NCBI RefSeq assembly: GCF_910592395.1 | Contig: NC_088309.1 | Coordinates: forward strand, 5,336,501 to 5,396,500 | Direction: 5' to 3' | Length of the DNA: 60,000 nucleotides | From: Lineus longissimus | Lineage: Eukaryota; Nemertea; Pilidiophora; Heteronemertea; Lineidae | Shown: positions 1 through 12,600 of the stretch, piece by piece | Numbering within the stretch: position 1 is the first letter of the stretch | How the letters are laid out: the number at the start of each line of letters is the position of its first letter | Made by a program: the position numbers and the translations under genes | The notes under the pieces: generated by a model | Told to the model about the DNA's origin: nothing | Seen by the model: only the letters and a program-made list of their open reading frames with translations | The model's database searches: none

Positions 1-610
1 ATGCGCCAATACAGACGGAATCTTCCATGACCGTGCCCAAGGATGTTAAGATTTGTCAATTATCGGATTGATGATATATCCGAGCAATACAACAGAATAA
101 AGATTTTGTTTGATTGTTTGTGGACCCTCTCCCTTCAGTTGCACGAATTTTTTTTTCGCATTCCATTCAAATTATGCATTTGCTCTCCCTTCCACTGCCC
201 CCATTTGTTTTTCGCGTGCATTCGGTGCAAGCCTCCTGTGGTGTGTTTGTGAAGTATTATGTTGTTTGCCGTGAGGACGATTTCTCACGATCGAGTATTG
301 TTGTACACTCCTATACGCATGGTTAAAACATACTGTCTATAAGTTAGGTCTAGGACTGAACGCCACCACTGCTTTAGGAGTGTTCTGTGCTTCAGTATTT
401 GTTAGGAGCCCATCTCTTTCTAAGCAACAACACTGATGAGATTAACCACCGGTGGGGTTTCCATAGAGAATACATGATAACTTGTACGATGTATGGAATA
501 AAACAACGGAAAACTTTGTTATTTGAAAATGTGACCTTGTTTTTTTATTGCAAAGGATGTTGTAATTTGTTGCGAATGCTTTTTTAATTGTTTTGTTTCA
601 CGCATTGCAG
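1..610. other. Intron sequence of gene A (5' side)
   Basis: No exon or repeat is recognised before the acceptor at 609-610. Open frames here are short, AT-rich and without family motifs. The upstream exons of gene A, including its start and signal peptide, must lie outside the window. Confidence 0.6.
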
Positions 611-673
611 GCACAACTACATCAGACCCTTGTGCGACACCTTACCCGCTCCTGGCTCCTGCAAACTCGCTGA
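611..673 (+). CDS. Gene A linker exon 1
   Basis: A 63-nt phase 1-1 exon with acceptor at 609-610 and donor GTGAGT at 674. It encodes a Thr/Pro/Ala-rich peptide (begins TTSDPCATPYPLL) with one Cys. It is the first exon visible in the window and precedes module D1. Confidence 0.7.
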   Translation, partial: AQLHQTLVRHLTRSWLLQTR

Positions 674-3600
674 GTGAGTATAGACTTTTGAAATGCATTA
701 TATTTTTAAGGCTTTTTCTGCAAATGTTCTATATCGTTTTTTGAAGTTTAATGCACCGGACGGCCCATAATCAGTATAGGTCGTGGGTTCGCCACTCGGA
801 AGGATCCCCGTTGTTTCTTCTCGGTGTCCTTGAGTAAGACAACTAACCACTTAACCATACATTACTGCGCTTTCGAATGAGACGTACGGGCCGAAGTGGT
901 CAATTCGCAACCTCTCAACGTGTTTCCCAAAGAACTGTTTTTCCAATAGAGCCACTTATAAACATATGGACGTTCTCAACTATCCTGTGATCTTCATCTT
1001 AATTACCTTTCAGTCACTGATGTCGGCAACCCACTTGTAAATGGCCAGTTTTCTCCACCTGACTACAGGGTGACAGTCATCGAAGGAATCGTTGTACCTT
1101 ACAGCGGCTATATCTGCAGCTTCTCAGGTTACTTCATGGCACTCGGAGCCGTCAGGTATCAGGTTTGGAGAAAGCTTGTTGGCCAAGATGAACACAGGAC
1201 CTTCGCGTTGATCGCACAGCTTGAGCAGGCACCTGTTGCTAAAGGAGAAGCTACGGTAATTAAGCCCCCTTCGAATCTTTCATTTGGACGAAACCAACAA
1301 AATCGCTTAATTTGTCAGTGCGGGTTCTTTTGAAACTATGACATTTGGGAAGACAGCGGAATCGGCTCTCTGAAGGTTGTTCTTGCATTTGTCGGTCTTT
1401 CTTGGTGAATTGGTTCTCGGAACTCACTAATATTTTCTTGTTTCATCGTTCTTTTAGGCCGAGGTTGCAGATTGGTACAGCCCAATTGAAGTCCGTGCTG
1501 GCGATTTCATCGGTTTTGCCAACTTGGACGCGAACGAAGGAAGTTTGGCCGCCAATATCGTGGCTGATGATACTGGTGCCGTTTTTGACTCAGAGTTTGC
1601 TGAATTCCCAAATGTGGGTGACCATTTGGAGATACGGACAGGAGCCACTGCTTATAAGTTTTCCATCTCGGCAAAAGTAGCGGAACATCCTTCCCTCTGT
1701 GAGTACGATTTTTTATCTTATTTTTGAGGCAGCTCGTCGAAGAACAATTCACCAATATCAAGGTCGAGGACCGGCTCTATCTTTGAAGTGGGTCTTTAAA
1801 TCTAAAGAGCGTTCTTAAAACTAGAGAAATTTCAAACCCATTTCATGCCCAAATGGTAGGCCCTCTCTCTGCAGAACTTACCGCTCGGTCGGTCGTACAA
1901 CCGGGGTCACCTAAATAGCCAGTGAGAATTGGTCAGATTTTGTTTCCGAAGATCCCGAATATGATCAGTGAAGAAGATCTTGGATGACTACCACCAGCAC
2001 CCTTCCCCATGTGTATTCTGATTTTGAGTGACGGTCCTTCTATTTTCAGGTCCAAATTATGTCGCACCAACAACCTGCTCTAGTGGCGGTAAGTGTTTCT
2101 TGTTGGCATTCGAACTGCATTGAATTTTTATATATTGTATGTTTTTCGTAATACCGAAACAAATCCGAAATAAACAGACGGAATTCCACCGAGAAGCCAA
2201 ATAGGAAGACGGGCAGTATGGTGTGAAGATGATCACAAGTGTCCTTGTCGTTGCATAACCCTTCAGTTACTTTGAGCTTCAATGACATTTGTGAACTTAT
2301 CGCTGCATTCTAGTTGTGACTTCGTCCTCAAAAGACAAATTTGAAACAAAAAAAAGGTTATATGTTGATGATTTGTTTTGTCTTTCCACGACGCAGTGGT
2401 CATTGTGCTCAGCGCGGGTGTGCAAGGGATAGTAGTCCTAGGGCTGATAGTCCGTGTAACAATAGCCCGCATTGCTAAATGTTTTGGTTAGGGTTAGCGG
2501 TACAATAGATCATGCTGCTTAATTGATCAAATACAATGCTACCGGACTATGACTCCAGGGGGACTATATCCGCTGTCACACGGGGTCAAACAGTCTGATT
2601 TCCACAATATGTTTGATATTTTAGTGCAAACAACTGATGCTGCGACTCAAGCACCCACAACCAAGGCACCTACTACGCCCGAACCCACTACAATGGCACC
2701 AACCACAGAAGCTCCAACTACGCCAGAACCAACAACAAAGGCACCAACTACCCTTAAACCAACCCAAGAAGCTACGGACTATCCAACCTGTGCTCCAACA
2801 GCGGACGGTAATGGTGAGTACTCCTTGGTCTTATGATGCTAATATTCCAGCGCCACCAAACTGTAATTTTCCTTCAAAAGGATCTCCAGCGTAGGGAACT
2901 CCGTTCTTAAATCATGTTAGCACTTATGCTATCTACACTTCTGCAAGTACAAGCTGATCAAATATCTTTGAAGTGGGTATAGTCAAACATCTTCAGTCAT
3001 ATACAGCAGCTTATATCATTTGGGGCCTTCGCTCGAATGCTGAGAAGATTTAAACTATGATGACTTGCGTTTGTAGGAATAATGTGTTCTTTGAATGCCA
3101 TTCATACCAGCACTCAATGACAGCAGTTATGGGAAAAACTATGTTACCCCTTGGTCTTAGCATTAGTTTCAAGTCATAAAGGCATTAATGACTTGCTCTC
3201 ATTTCAGTCACTCCAATTGGAAACCCAATGATAGACGGGCAAGCATCAGCAAAAGGCTGGCATACGTATGTCTTGGAAGACATCCCACTGACTGATGGTT
3301 TCGTCTGTACATTCGAGGTCTTCATAAAGAACACCGGACCTGTTTTATTGCAAGTTTGGAGGACGGATCCAGTAGCAACTGCAGCAAACGCAGGCGCAAA
3401 GCACTTTCTCCTTGTCGGACAGCTCGAATATAATGCATTAGTCACTGGCGAGCAGACAGTAAGTAGCTTTCTTTGGCTTTGAATGCATACATATACTGAC
3501 CTATCATCAATGCGACGCATTTCAATTCAGCTTATAGTTTAGTATGAAGCCTGATAAACATTTCAAAAGCAAATTCTGCTGTCCTATTTTCAGACTAATA

Positions 3601-6600
3601 TGCAATCCTTTATCGTCACCCTCTCACGGACACCATCATTTTGGCTAGAACTTGAAAAGTTAAAGCAATTAGAACTCCTTCAAAATGAAGTTAATGTTAA
3701 TTTTAGGGGTGTGAGCCTGTTCTCTGGAAAATAAAGAATTGACTATCACCCTTAAAATTGGCATTCACTTCGTGTTGAGACTGTCCTATTTGCTAGTATT
3801 AAGATTTCAAGTTCCAGCCAAAATAAAGGTGCCAATTGTCAACTCTCAACGGTTTTAAAATTCGGATCAGGCTGGGAGGTTTCTAATACTATTTGGCAAT
3901 CATCTTGTATCTTCTCAGTCATAGGGGCTTTAACTTTACTCTAGACCTCATCGCTAATGAACTGAAGAGGTTTTGGGAAGAGAACATCACTATCATTGTG
4001 AACATAATGTAATTCATTGCTGCATTTCTTTTTAGGTGTACTTGGCAGACCCAATTGCAGTAAAAGCAGGTGACCACATTGGCTTCATGAATATCGCTGA
4101 TGAAGCGGGCTCAGTTGCCTATACTTTCGGAGCACAATTCTCCCTGAATAGAGACTTGCAGGACCCCAGTGAACAAGTCATCCCTAGTGTTGGGGATATC
4201 ATGGATATCGATGTTTTTGTGCCATCATACATCTACTCTCTTGGGACAAGAGTATCTACAGACAGATCACTCTGTAAGTATATCTTCGCATGGGGTTAAC
4301 AAGTCAAACGTCTTTGCTTATGATCACTAAGGCCAGCACCTCCAAAATGATAATTAAACGATAGGGTAGGACTAATTCTCCTGGTGAACTAGATTCAAGC
4401 CAGGTTTGCTTTACATCAGCTTGCTCTTCAATGATGGCATCCAATTATAAAACATATGGGTTTCCATTGCAGGTGTTCCAACAACACCATGCCCATATAC
4501 ACCAAGACCTACCACGCCTACCACAAGTAAGTACATGGAACTATCATACAAGATACAAACGATTCGAATTCAATGATTCGAGAAAAGCAGCTTGAAAATC
4601 TACCTGTTAACTGTTTTCGTATATCGCAGTGGTAATTATGTAGAGTAGATTCAACTCCGATTACAATATTCCCTTCTCTCAGAGTAATTCATTACGACTT
4701 ACAGTCAACAATAAAGCAGCCCTGACTGGTTTGTAATATAAAGCATCTTCAAAAGTTATATGGCAAACTGATATTATACAGTATTATATACCGGTAGGCC
4801 CCTACGTTTATTGACGAATTTTTATGTATTCTTTCCAGAAGTGCCAACTGATCCACCAACTACTCCAGAAGTCCCCACTGCTCCTCCAACTACTCCAGAC
4901 CAAGGCTGTAAATACACTTTTGACTCCTTAACTTCTAGTCATCTTGGAACTTGTTGATTATCGTCATACCAGTACTGCACTTTCACTTGAGCGGCACCAG
5001 AAAATAAAATTGCCTGCGAAATGTACGGCTCTATTCTTGACCGTGAACTGTGCCGTCAATTGTATTTGGTCGCCTGAGATTAGACATACCTTGAAAGTTA
5101 ACAGACTAAGTCAAACAGGATTGTTTATTAGAATATAGCTCCGACAACAAGTTTGATTCATATTTTCCACCAACAGCTGACATCGGCAACCCAAGTGAGA
5201 ATGGAAAGAGGGACACTGACCACAGGTGGATTCACATCCTCAAGAAATACAACACGCCCACGGGAACTTTGAAGAAGTATAACGCTTACCTGAAGGCGGT
5301 CGTTCCAGTGACTGTCCAGATCTATCGTCCAACTGGCGCTAATAATCAGTATACTCTGATCGCGGAGGAGACTTTCATACCAACTGCACCTGGAGCAATA
5401 GAGGTAAGTGATTTCACATTATGGACACTGGCATTACCTTAAGTGCCTAGGTCCCACTATTCTTTTCCCTCGATCATAGTGATGCCAGGGTACAATAAAG
5501 AGGATACGACGCGTCACGTCCGCGTGCCTGATTTATTCTATGTACAGTAGTCAGATTTATCAACTTGTATCCTGGTTATTACTATCCCTTTCGCATTTGA
5601 TGTTTGGGTAGTTGAGGTAAAAAAGTGTAAGATCAAGATGAAGTATTTTCTTTCAACCAACCAATATCCCTTGGAAATCGTTCATTAGTCTTTTTGATTT
5701 TTGTTCAGATATATCCAACGAACAAGGTCGAATTACTAAGTGGTGACAAAGTCGGCTTCATCTCAGAAGGATTCGGAACAGTGGCATACAACGATGGCGA
5801 TGAAGAAGTTTCGTACAAGAACCTTGCCTCAAACGGGGCTCCCCTTGTTGGCGACAACGTGAATGTACCAGGCATAATCAACCGTATCTTCTCTCTCTCC
5901 GTAACTGTGGAACCTTTTGATCCTGAAGATAGTGGTAAGTGGGGTAAATTCGATTTCTTCTCTTAAATTTCACATTCGATATAAATTGGCAATGATATCA
6001 AAGTCGACCATTTTTGCTCATAGAAAATCGTTTACTCTTCAATTGGTTGATGTTCTCCCTTAAATTCCAGTGTCCGATGATGGCGGTAACAAGCCAGTCA
6101 AAGATGGCCAAGCAAGCCTTCCTTACAACAACACTGTGTACATCTTGGTGGAGGAAACCATGTCGGCTGGAAGTCTGTTTGGGCTCCGCATTTACGCCAA
6201 GGAGCGCTCGCCCATCAAGATACAGGTGTGGAAACCGACTGGTGCCCCTACCGTTGACACTCAAGACTTCACACTGAAAGCTGAAGTTGAGTTTAGTCCT
6301 CCGGCTCCTGGGTATTACAGGGTAAGTGTTTCTGTATTTTAACCCGATCAGACCTTAGATTTGAGATTTGATGATGGGGCATTGCTCTGCAAGAAACGCA
6401 CGCACTTTGACGTTGACTTATTGACATACTGTTGCTCCACTGTGAAAGAAGCATCCCCCTTCATAAGAAGAATGACATTTGTGGTGGTACTGATGATGGA
6501 GATAGACCACGTTTGGTTCGATCAAACACGTGTGAACATGCATATCATGCTCTCTTCTAGCTCATTCTACAACAGCCAGTCCAACTCGACGGTGACGAAT

Positions 6601-9600
6601 ACCTTGGAATTAGCGTCATAAAAGCCTACGATATTGCCACCACGAACAAGGTTGGGAACGTCCTTGGCGTCAGGCAACTGGGATCATCTTCTGCACCTTC
6701 TGTGGGTCAGACCATGACAGTCGGGGAATGGGTTGATGGCAAGCGCATATCTGTCTTACCCGATGTCCGTAAGTATACATGCAAATTTCCATCAATTTCT
6801 TCGAGAAAAAGAAATAAGTGTCGACGATATAATTCGGTACAATCTCGTCGACTGCTGGCTCTGCTTTAACTAAGCTGCGCTGGTGGCAACAAACAATAAA
6901 GATTCGCTTCTTTTTTTCCTTGTATCGCTTCCAGGTAATAGAACATCTGCTAATTTCTTTACCCTTCCACAGTAATTAGATACTTAATTCATGTTTTTCT
7001 TCTTTTACTTCAGTCCTAGATGCCCCCGACACCACACCTGCCCCATTATTGTCTACAGCCTCTCCTGAAAGCACTGAGACTCCAAGGGAAGACAATGGTA
7101 TCAAGACACATTTTTCATACTCTTTTGAGGATTGAATCATCGCGTACAAGTGTTTCTGTCACTAATCCTTGAGGATAATATTTAGCATGGACCTGTCAGC
7201 TCTTAATTAATTAATATTCCGATAGTTTCTGTTATACGCCTTTGTTTGTAGTGCTCCGTATCAGGTTTTACGGCATTTAAAAGTCATAAACAGCAATTGA
7301 TCAGTAACTGTTTTCCTTCCAGTCATTGGTTTCCCAGCTGTGCCCGGAACATCCAGTGCCCAAGAACAACGCACATACATCATGACCTCTGAGGAAGTAA
7401 CTCGCGAGGCCAAATTGAGCAGCTTCAAGCTGAACCCAACAGACACCAGTGTGGTGTACCTGCAGATTTGGAGGAAGTCAGCTACCGTAAATAGCGTTTC
7501 CGTTTATACACTGAAGTACAGCCAGGCATACACACCAACACAAACTGGCCAAGAGCTCGAGGTAAGCAACAACAATTCCTGTTCCTGTTCCATTTCATGT
7601 ATCACCCTTGTCGGCTTTCTTAAGATGAAAAGTCACTGGGTCTCTTTCGAACCAAAGCCACATGTTGGTTATTGGGATGAACTAGTACTTCGGCCAGTAT
7701 GGCAGGATAGTTGTTGAACATGGGAGCCACAAACTGCACGCATAGAGTCGAGTCTAATTATATTCTTCTCTGAAATTCTGTTTGATTTGTCCTTTTTGCA
7801 TGCCATTGCTCTGGGATGGTCTAAAACTGGGCAGGAGAGATGAAGGAATGTGTGAGGCAGATAAAAGAACTTTGCTCCTTTTCTTTTACTAGATTCCTCC
7901 AGCTACCGAAGTCATTGTCCAGCCAGGCGATTTGATCGGGTTCACCCAAACTGCCACAGGAACAGTCGCAGTCAATACTGTTTCACCACCAGAAGGATAC
8001 AGGTACCAGTACAAGGCCAATGATGGTTCCGTGCCTGTTGCAGGAAACGAGTTGACAGATTCTTCTTTGGCAGTAACAGATATATTTTCTTATTCCATTG
8101 TCATCGGTAAGTACCAATATCCTCACAAGGATTCATCACTTCCAGATAATCTATGTTTCAGATGTTCCAGACTTGGTCATCAGCCATCAATAGTTTTAGT
8201 TCTCACTTACCCTGTGGCAATGCGATACATCTACCTTAAAGTAAGCTGTGGTTTCCAAACTGCCGCACTTCAATTTCATCTATGGAAACAAGAGAAAATA
8301 TGATCAGCTGATAAGCATTATATGATACTGAGGTGTAACTACCAATGGAAATAACAATGTCAGGAGGTACTAGAGGCAGCATTTGGCCCAATCAGCAGCT
8401 TTCGAACAACGGGTCTGATGTGATTTTGTAACTTGCTCTTCCAGAGAATTACATACCAACCACCCCAGCACCAGCACCAGCTACCGATTATCCCACATGT
8501 GCCCCCGCAGCTGATGAAAACAGTAAGTACTCGATAGGAATTCTCCCTTCCATATTTTCATTTTCTGAAGCCAGTCGATCATCAAGGTGGATGGTTTATT
8601 ATTTACGACCATGATATCGCTGATGGAGCTCTGGGCCCAGGCGTCCAAAACAAGTCAACAACTAACTTGATCAGACTTTAACTTTGCGTTATGTCTATTC
8701 ATTGGACTAAAGGGGATAAGCCAAGTTAGCGAGTGACATGACTTGTTACTGCCTTGGGCCCGGTTGTTTAAACAAAGTAAGTCAGGAGCTAGCGGGTAAC
8801 CTGACCTTGAATTTACCAGGCCTAACTAAAGGAGTAAAACAAGTTAAAGTTTATGCCAAACTGTACTATCACTTGCATGGTTCAGGCTTTGAAGCTTTTG
8901 GTCGGCGAAGAAGCATGTATGATATCAATCAATCAATCAACAATGTCTTATAGAGCGCCAAACTCCAGGTAAACCTGCTCAAGGCGCTACCTCCCCACCA
9001 AGAAATGCTTCCTCGAACAGCCAGGATTTTAGGAGTCGTTTAAAAGCAAGCAGCGCGTCCGCCCCCCTGATGTGCTCCGGTAGGGCATTCCACAACCGGG
9101 GACCACATGATGAGAAGCAGCGGTCACCGAATCTTGTCTTTATCCGCATACACGCCAATGACGTGTCATTAGATGACCTGGTGACACGCTGCCTCTCAAC
9201 ATGTTTGAGGCTCAGGTATGCAGGTGCATAACCCCGGACCACCTTGAAACACATCAGGAGGACCTTGAAAATGACACGCTGCTTCACCGGGAGCCAGTGA
9301 AGAGACCTAAGAACCGGTGAGATGTGGTCATACTTTCTCGTCCCGGTCAAGATCCTGGCTGCCCGGTTCTGGAGTCTCTGGAGGGGAGCCAGCGCCTTGT
9401 CAGGGAGACCGTAGAGAATCCCATTATTGGAGTCAAGGCGTGACATGACAAAGGCATGGATAAGCCTCTCGATGCTACTTGTGTCGAGAAATTTTTTAAT
9501 TCGGCTTATCTTATACAAGGCAGCATTTACATTCTTGCAAATCGCCTTAATTTGCTCCTGCATTGTCATGCCCTCATCCAGCCACACCCCGAGATCCCGA

Positions 9601-12600
9601 ACACTGTTTGACTTTGCAACCCATTGCTGTCCCACATTGATACCTTGATACCATGATATGTATGAGGAAAGCTGCCGTATCAGGTTATCTCAGTGCATTT
9701 CTTTCAGTCATGAGACATCATGCAAAATAACCTACTCTTATTTCAGTCACTCCAATTGGAAACCCAATGATAGACGGGCAAGCATCAGCAAAAGGCTGGC
9801 ATACGTATGTCTTGGAAGACATCCCACTGACTGATGGTTTCGTCTGTACATTCGAGGTCTTCATAAAGAACACCGGACCTGTTTTATTGCAAGTTTGGAG
9901 GGCGGATCCAGTAGCAACTGCAGCAAACGCAGGCGCAAAGCACTTTTCCCTTGTCGGACAGCTCGAATATAATGCGTTAGTCACTGGCGAGCAGTCAGTA
10001 AGTATATACACGGAGCTTTCTTTCGCTGTACAGACGTGTCATCTCCAGTCTGGGTCCGTTGCACGGTTTCAGATCCGAATCAGAACAGACGGTGGCAGAA
10101 TCAAATGATACTGATGTTTAAGGTTCACACTCAAAACCTCTTACCTTATTGCAAACTTCGTAAGTAATGACTACTGAAGAGCTTACAATGAAATTCATTG
10201 CTGAATTCCTTTTTAGGTGCAGTTGGGAGACCCAATTGCCGTAAAAGCAGGTGACCACATTGGCTTCATGAATATCGCCGATGAAGCGGGCTCAGTTGCC
10301 TATAATTTCGGAGCACAATTCTCCCTCAATAGAGACTTGCAGGACCCCAGTGAACAAGTCATCCCCAGTGTTGGGGATATCATGGATATCGATGTTTTTG
10401 TGCCATCATACATCTACTCTCTTGGAACAAGAGTATCTACAGACAGATCACTCTGTAAGTATATCTTCGCATGGGGTTAACAAGTCAAACTTGCTGTAGT
10501 CTGAGCTTTTTCTATTTCATTTTGTCCTAGTTTCTTTGCTTATGATCACTAAGGCCGGAACGTCCAAAATGATAATTAAACGAAAGGGTAAGACTAAGGT
10601 GTACTTTACATCAGCTTGCTCTTCAATGATGGCATCCAATTATAAAATATATGGGTTTCCATTGCAGGTTTTCCAACAACACCATGCCCATATACACCAA
10701 GACCTACCACGCCTACAACAAGTAAGTACATGGAACTAACATACAATATACGAACGCTTTTAATTCAATGATTCCCAAAAGATCTGCCGAACAAGGCATC
10801 AATTCTAAAGATGCGTTTAAGATGACTGTATTTATAGTGTCCTAAAGAATCGTCAAATTTACATGGTAAACTGATATTATAGAGTATATTGAACGTGTAA
10901 TGACGAATTTTTATGTTATACCAACTGCTTATACTAGTATATGTACCGTCTCTGAGCAGCAGAAAAATAAAATTACTTGCAAAATGTATCTGAAATGTAC
11001 CTCGCTGAGGTACAGGCTTTGACCCCATCAACAGCTTTCGAACAACGGGTCTGATGTAATTGTGTAACTTGTTCTTCCAGAGGTTGACGTACCAACGACC
11101 CAAGCACCAACTCCTGGTAAGTCTGACTTTTTTATTTGCAGTTACAAAAGTCCAATATACTTTGTCCATATAAGGGAGATCTTTTTATAGACATTACACT
11201 TTGAGGGTTTCTACAAAAGTCTACTCCGTGCGATATCACACTCTCTGCTTTAAGAATAAAATGAAAGTTACTGAGTTCTTGTATACATTAGTATAGATCG
11301 GTTTATTTATAAATAAACCGATCTAAACTAATCAATTGTCTGCGGCTGCAAGGATTCACATGCCAATTAATGTCGAAATTGCATACTTAACGTTTTTGCC
11401 ACAACCGTCTCTTTGCTTCTAACATTTCTCTACGCTCTTTTGATAACTTGCATTTCAGTTGTAACCGGGGCACCTCAGCCCAAGACGACTGGACTTCCAC
11501 GTGCCGTTGTGACTACGGGAAACCCTATAATCCCTGGCCGAGCAACCAAGAAGGAGACAGATATTCATATCCTCCTCGACTACAGCTTTGAGCTTCCATA
11601 CGGTGTTGTCTGCTACTTTGATACCTTCATGGCGGACACTTTGCCAACAAACTTCCAGATTTGGCGACGAAATGCAACAAGTGTCGAGCCGAACGTATTC
11701 ACGCTCACCGATGAAACTACTTATAGTGTGGACGAGGCGAATAAAGCCGTCAGGGTCAGTATCAGAGTTGACTTTGTAGACCTAACAAAATATTTGATGT
11801 AACATATGACTGCCGGTGCAAAATAATAGTGTTCTTTCTGATGCAACCCTGCAAAGTAAGAACTACATGTATTTACCTCGGTCTTCAGCATACAACCCAC
11901 AGCAGGTTGTATAGTCATTTATGTTAAGTTCTCAATCCATTCAGTGCTTGTTAAACAATTGGACAGAAAGACTTATTCTTAAAGTTTGGTTGGTCTGAAA
12001 TATATGTACTTCTGTCAATTTATTTTTGTTTTTACCATTCAGGTGTGGGTTGCCAATCGTACTGTTAACGGTGTATACACACCAATTCGATTCAAAGAAG
12101 GGGACTACTTCGGTTTCACCTCCATTCTCCAAGATTCTGTGGGTTATAACTTCGGTGGGAACGTCCCGGGAAGCCGAACACTCTTCCGCAAGCTCAATAC
12201 GAATGAAGTACCAAAGCCTGGAGATAACTATGAAATAAATGTCAAGTTCCTCGTCTACAAGTTTTCCTTGTCGGTCACATATGCAACTCATGTTGACCTA
12301 TGTAAGTTAATGCTTTCCTGAGAACTTTTATTCAGTTACATGCAATTTCCAAATTCTTCTGTAACATTAGCCGGTAGATTTGGTAGATTTCCATTATAGT
12401 TTGTTTAAAAGTCCTCCTACGATGTGTTCTTTTAAGACTCTCAGCCTTTTCTCATTCTTTGGCATGCATCGATATTTCATTGGGATTTGCAATCTGGCGT
12501 TTTTCAGAAAATAAGTTAAAAATACTCGAAATATTTCCTGTTGGCCTCTATAAATTTTTAGTTGAATGCAGATTTCCGCTATATTCTTATATATATATAT

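Noticed and set aside
9427-9648. Plus-strand 73-codon frame
   Set aside because: It is antisense to the LINE ORF2 fragment, which has recognisable reverse-transcriptase C-terminal motifs.
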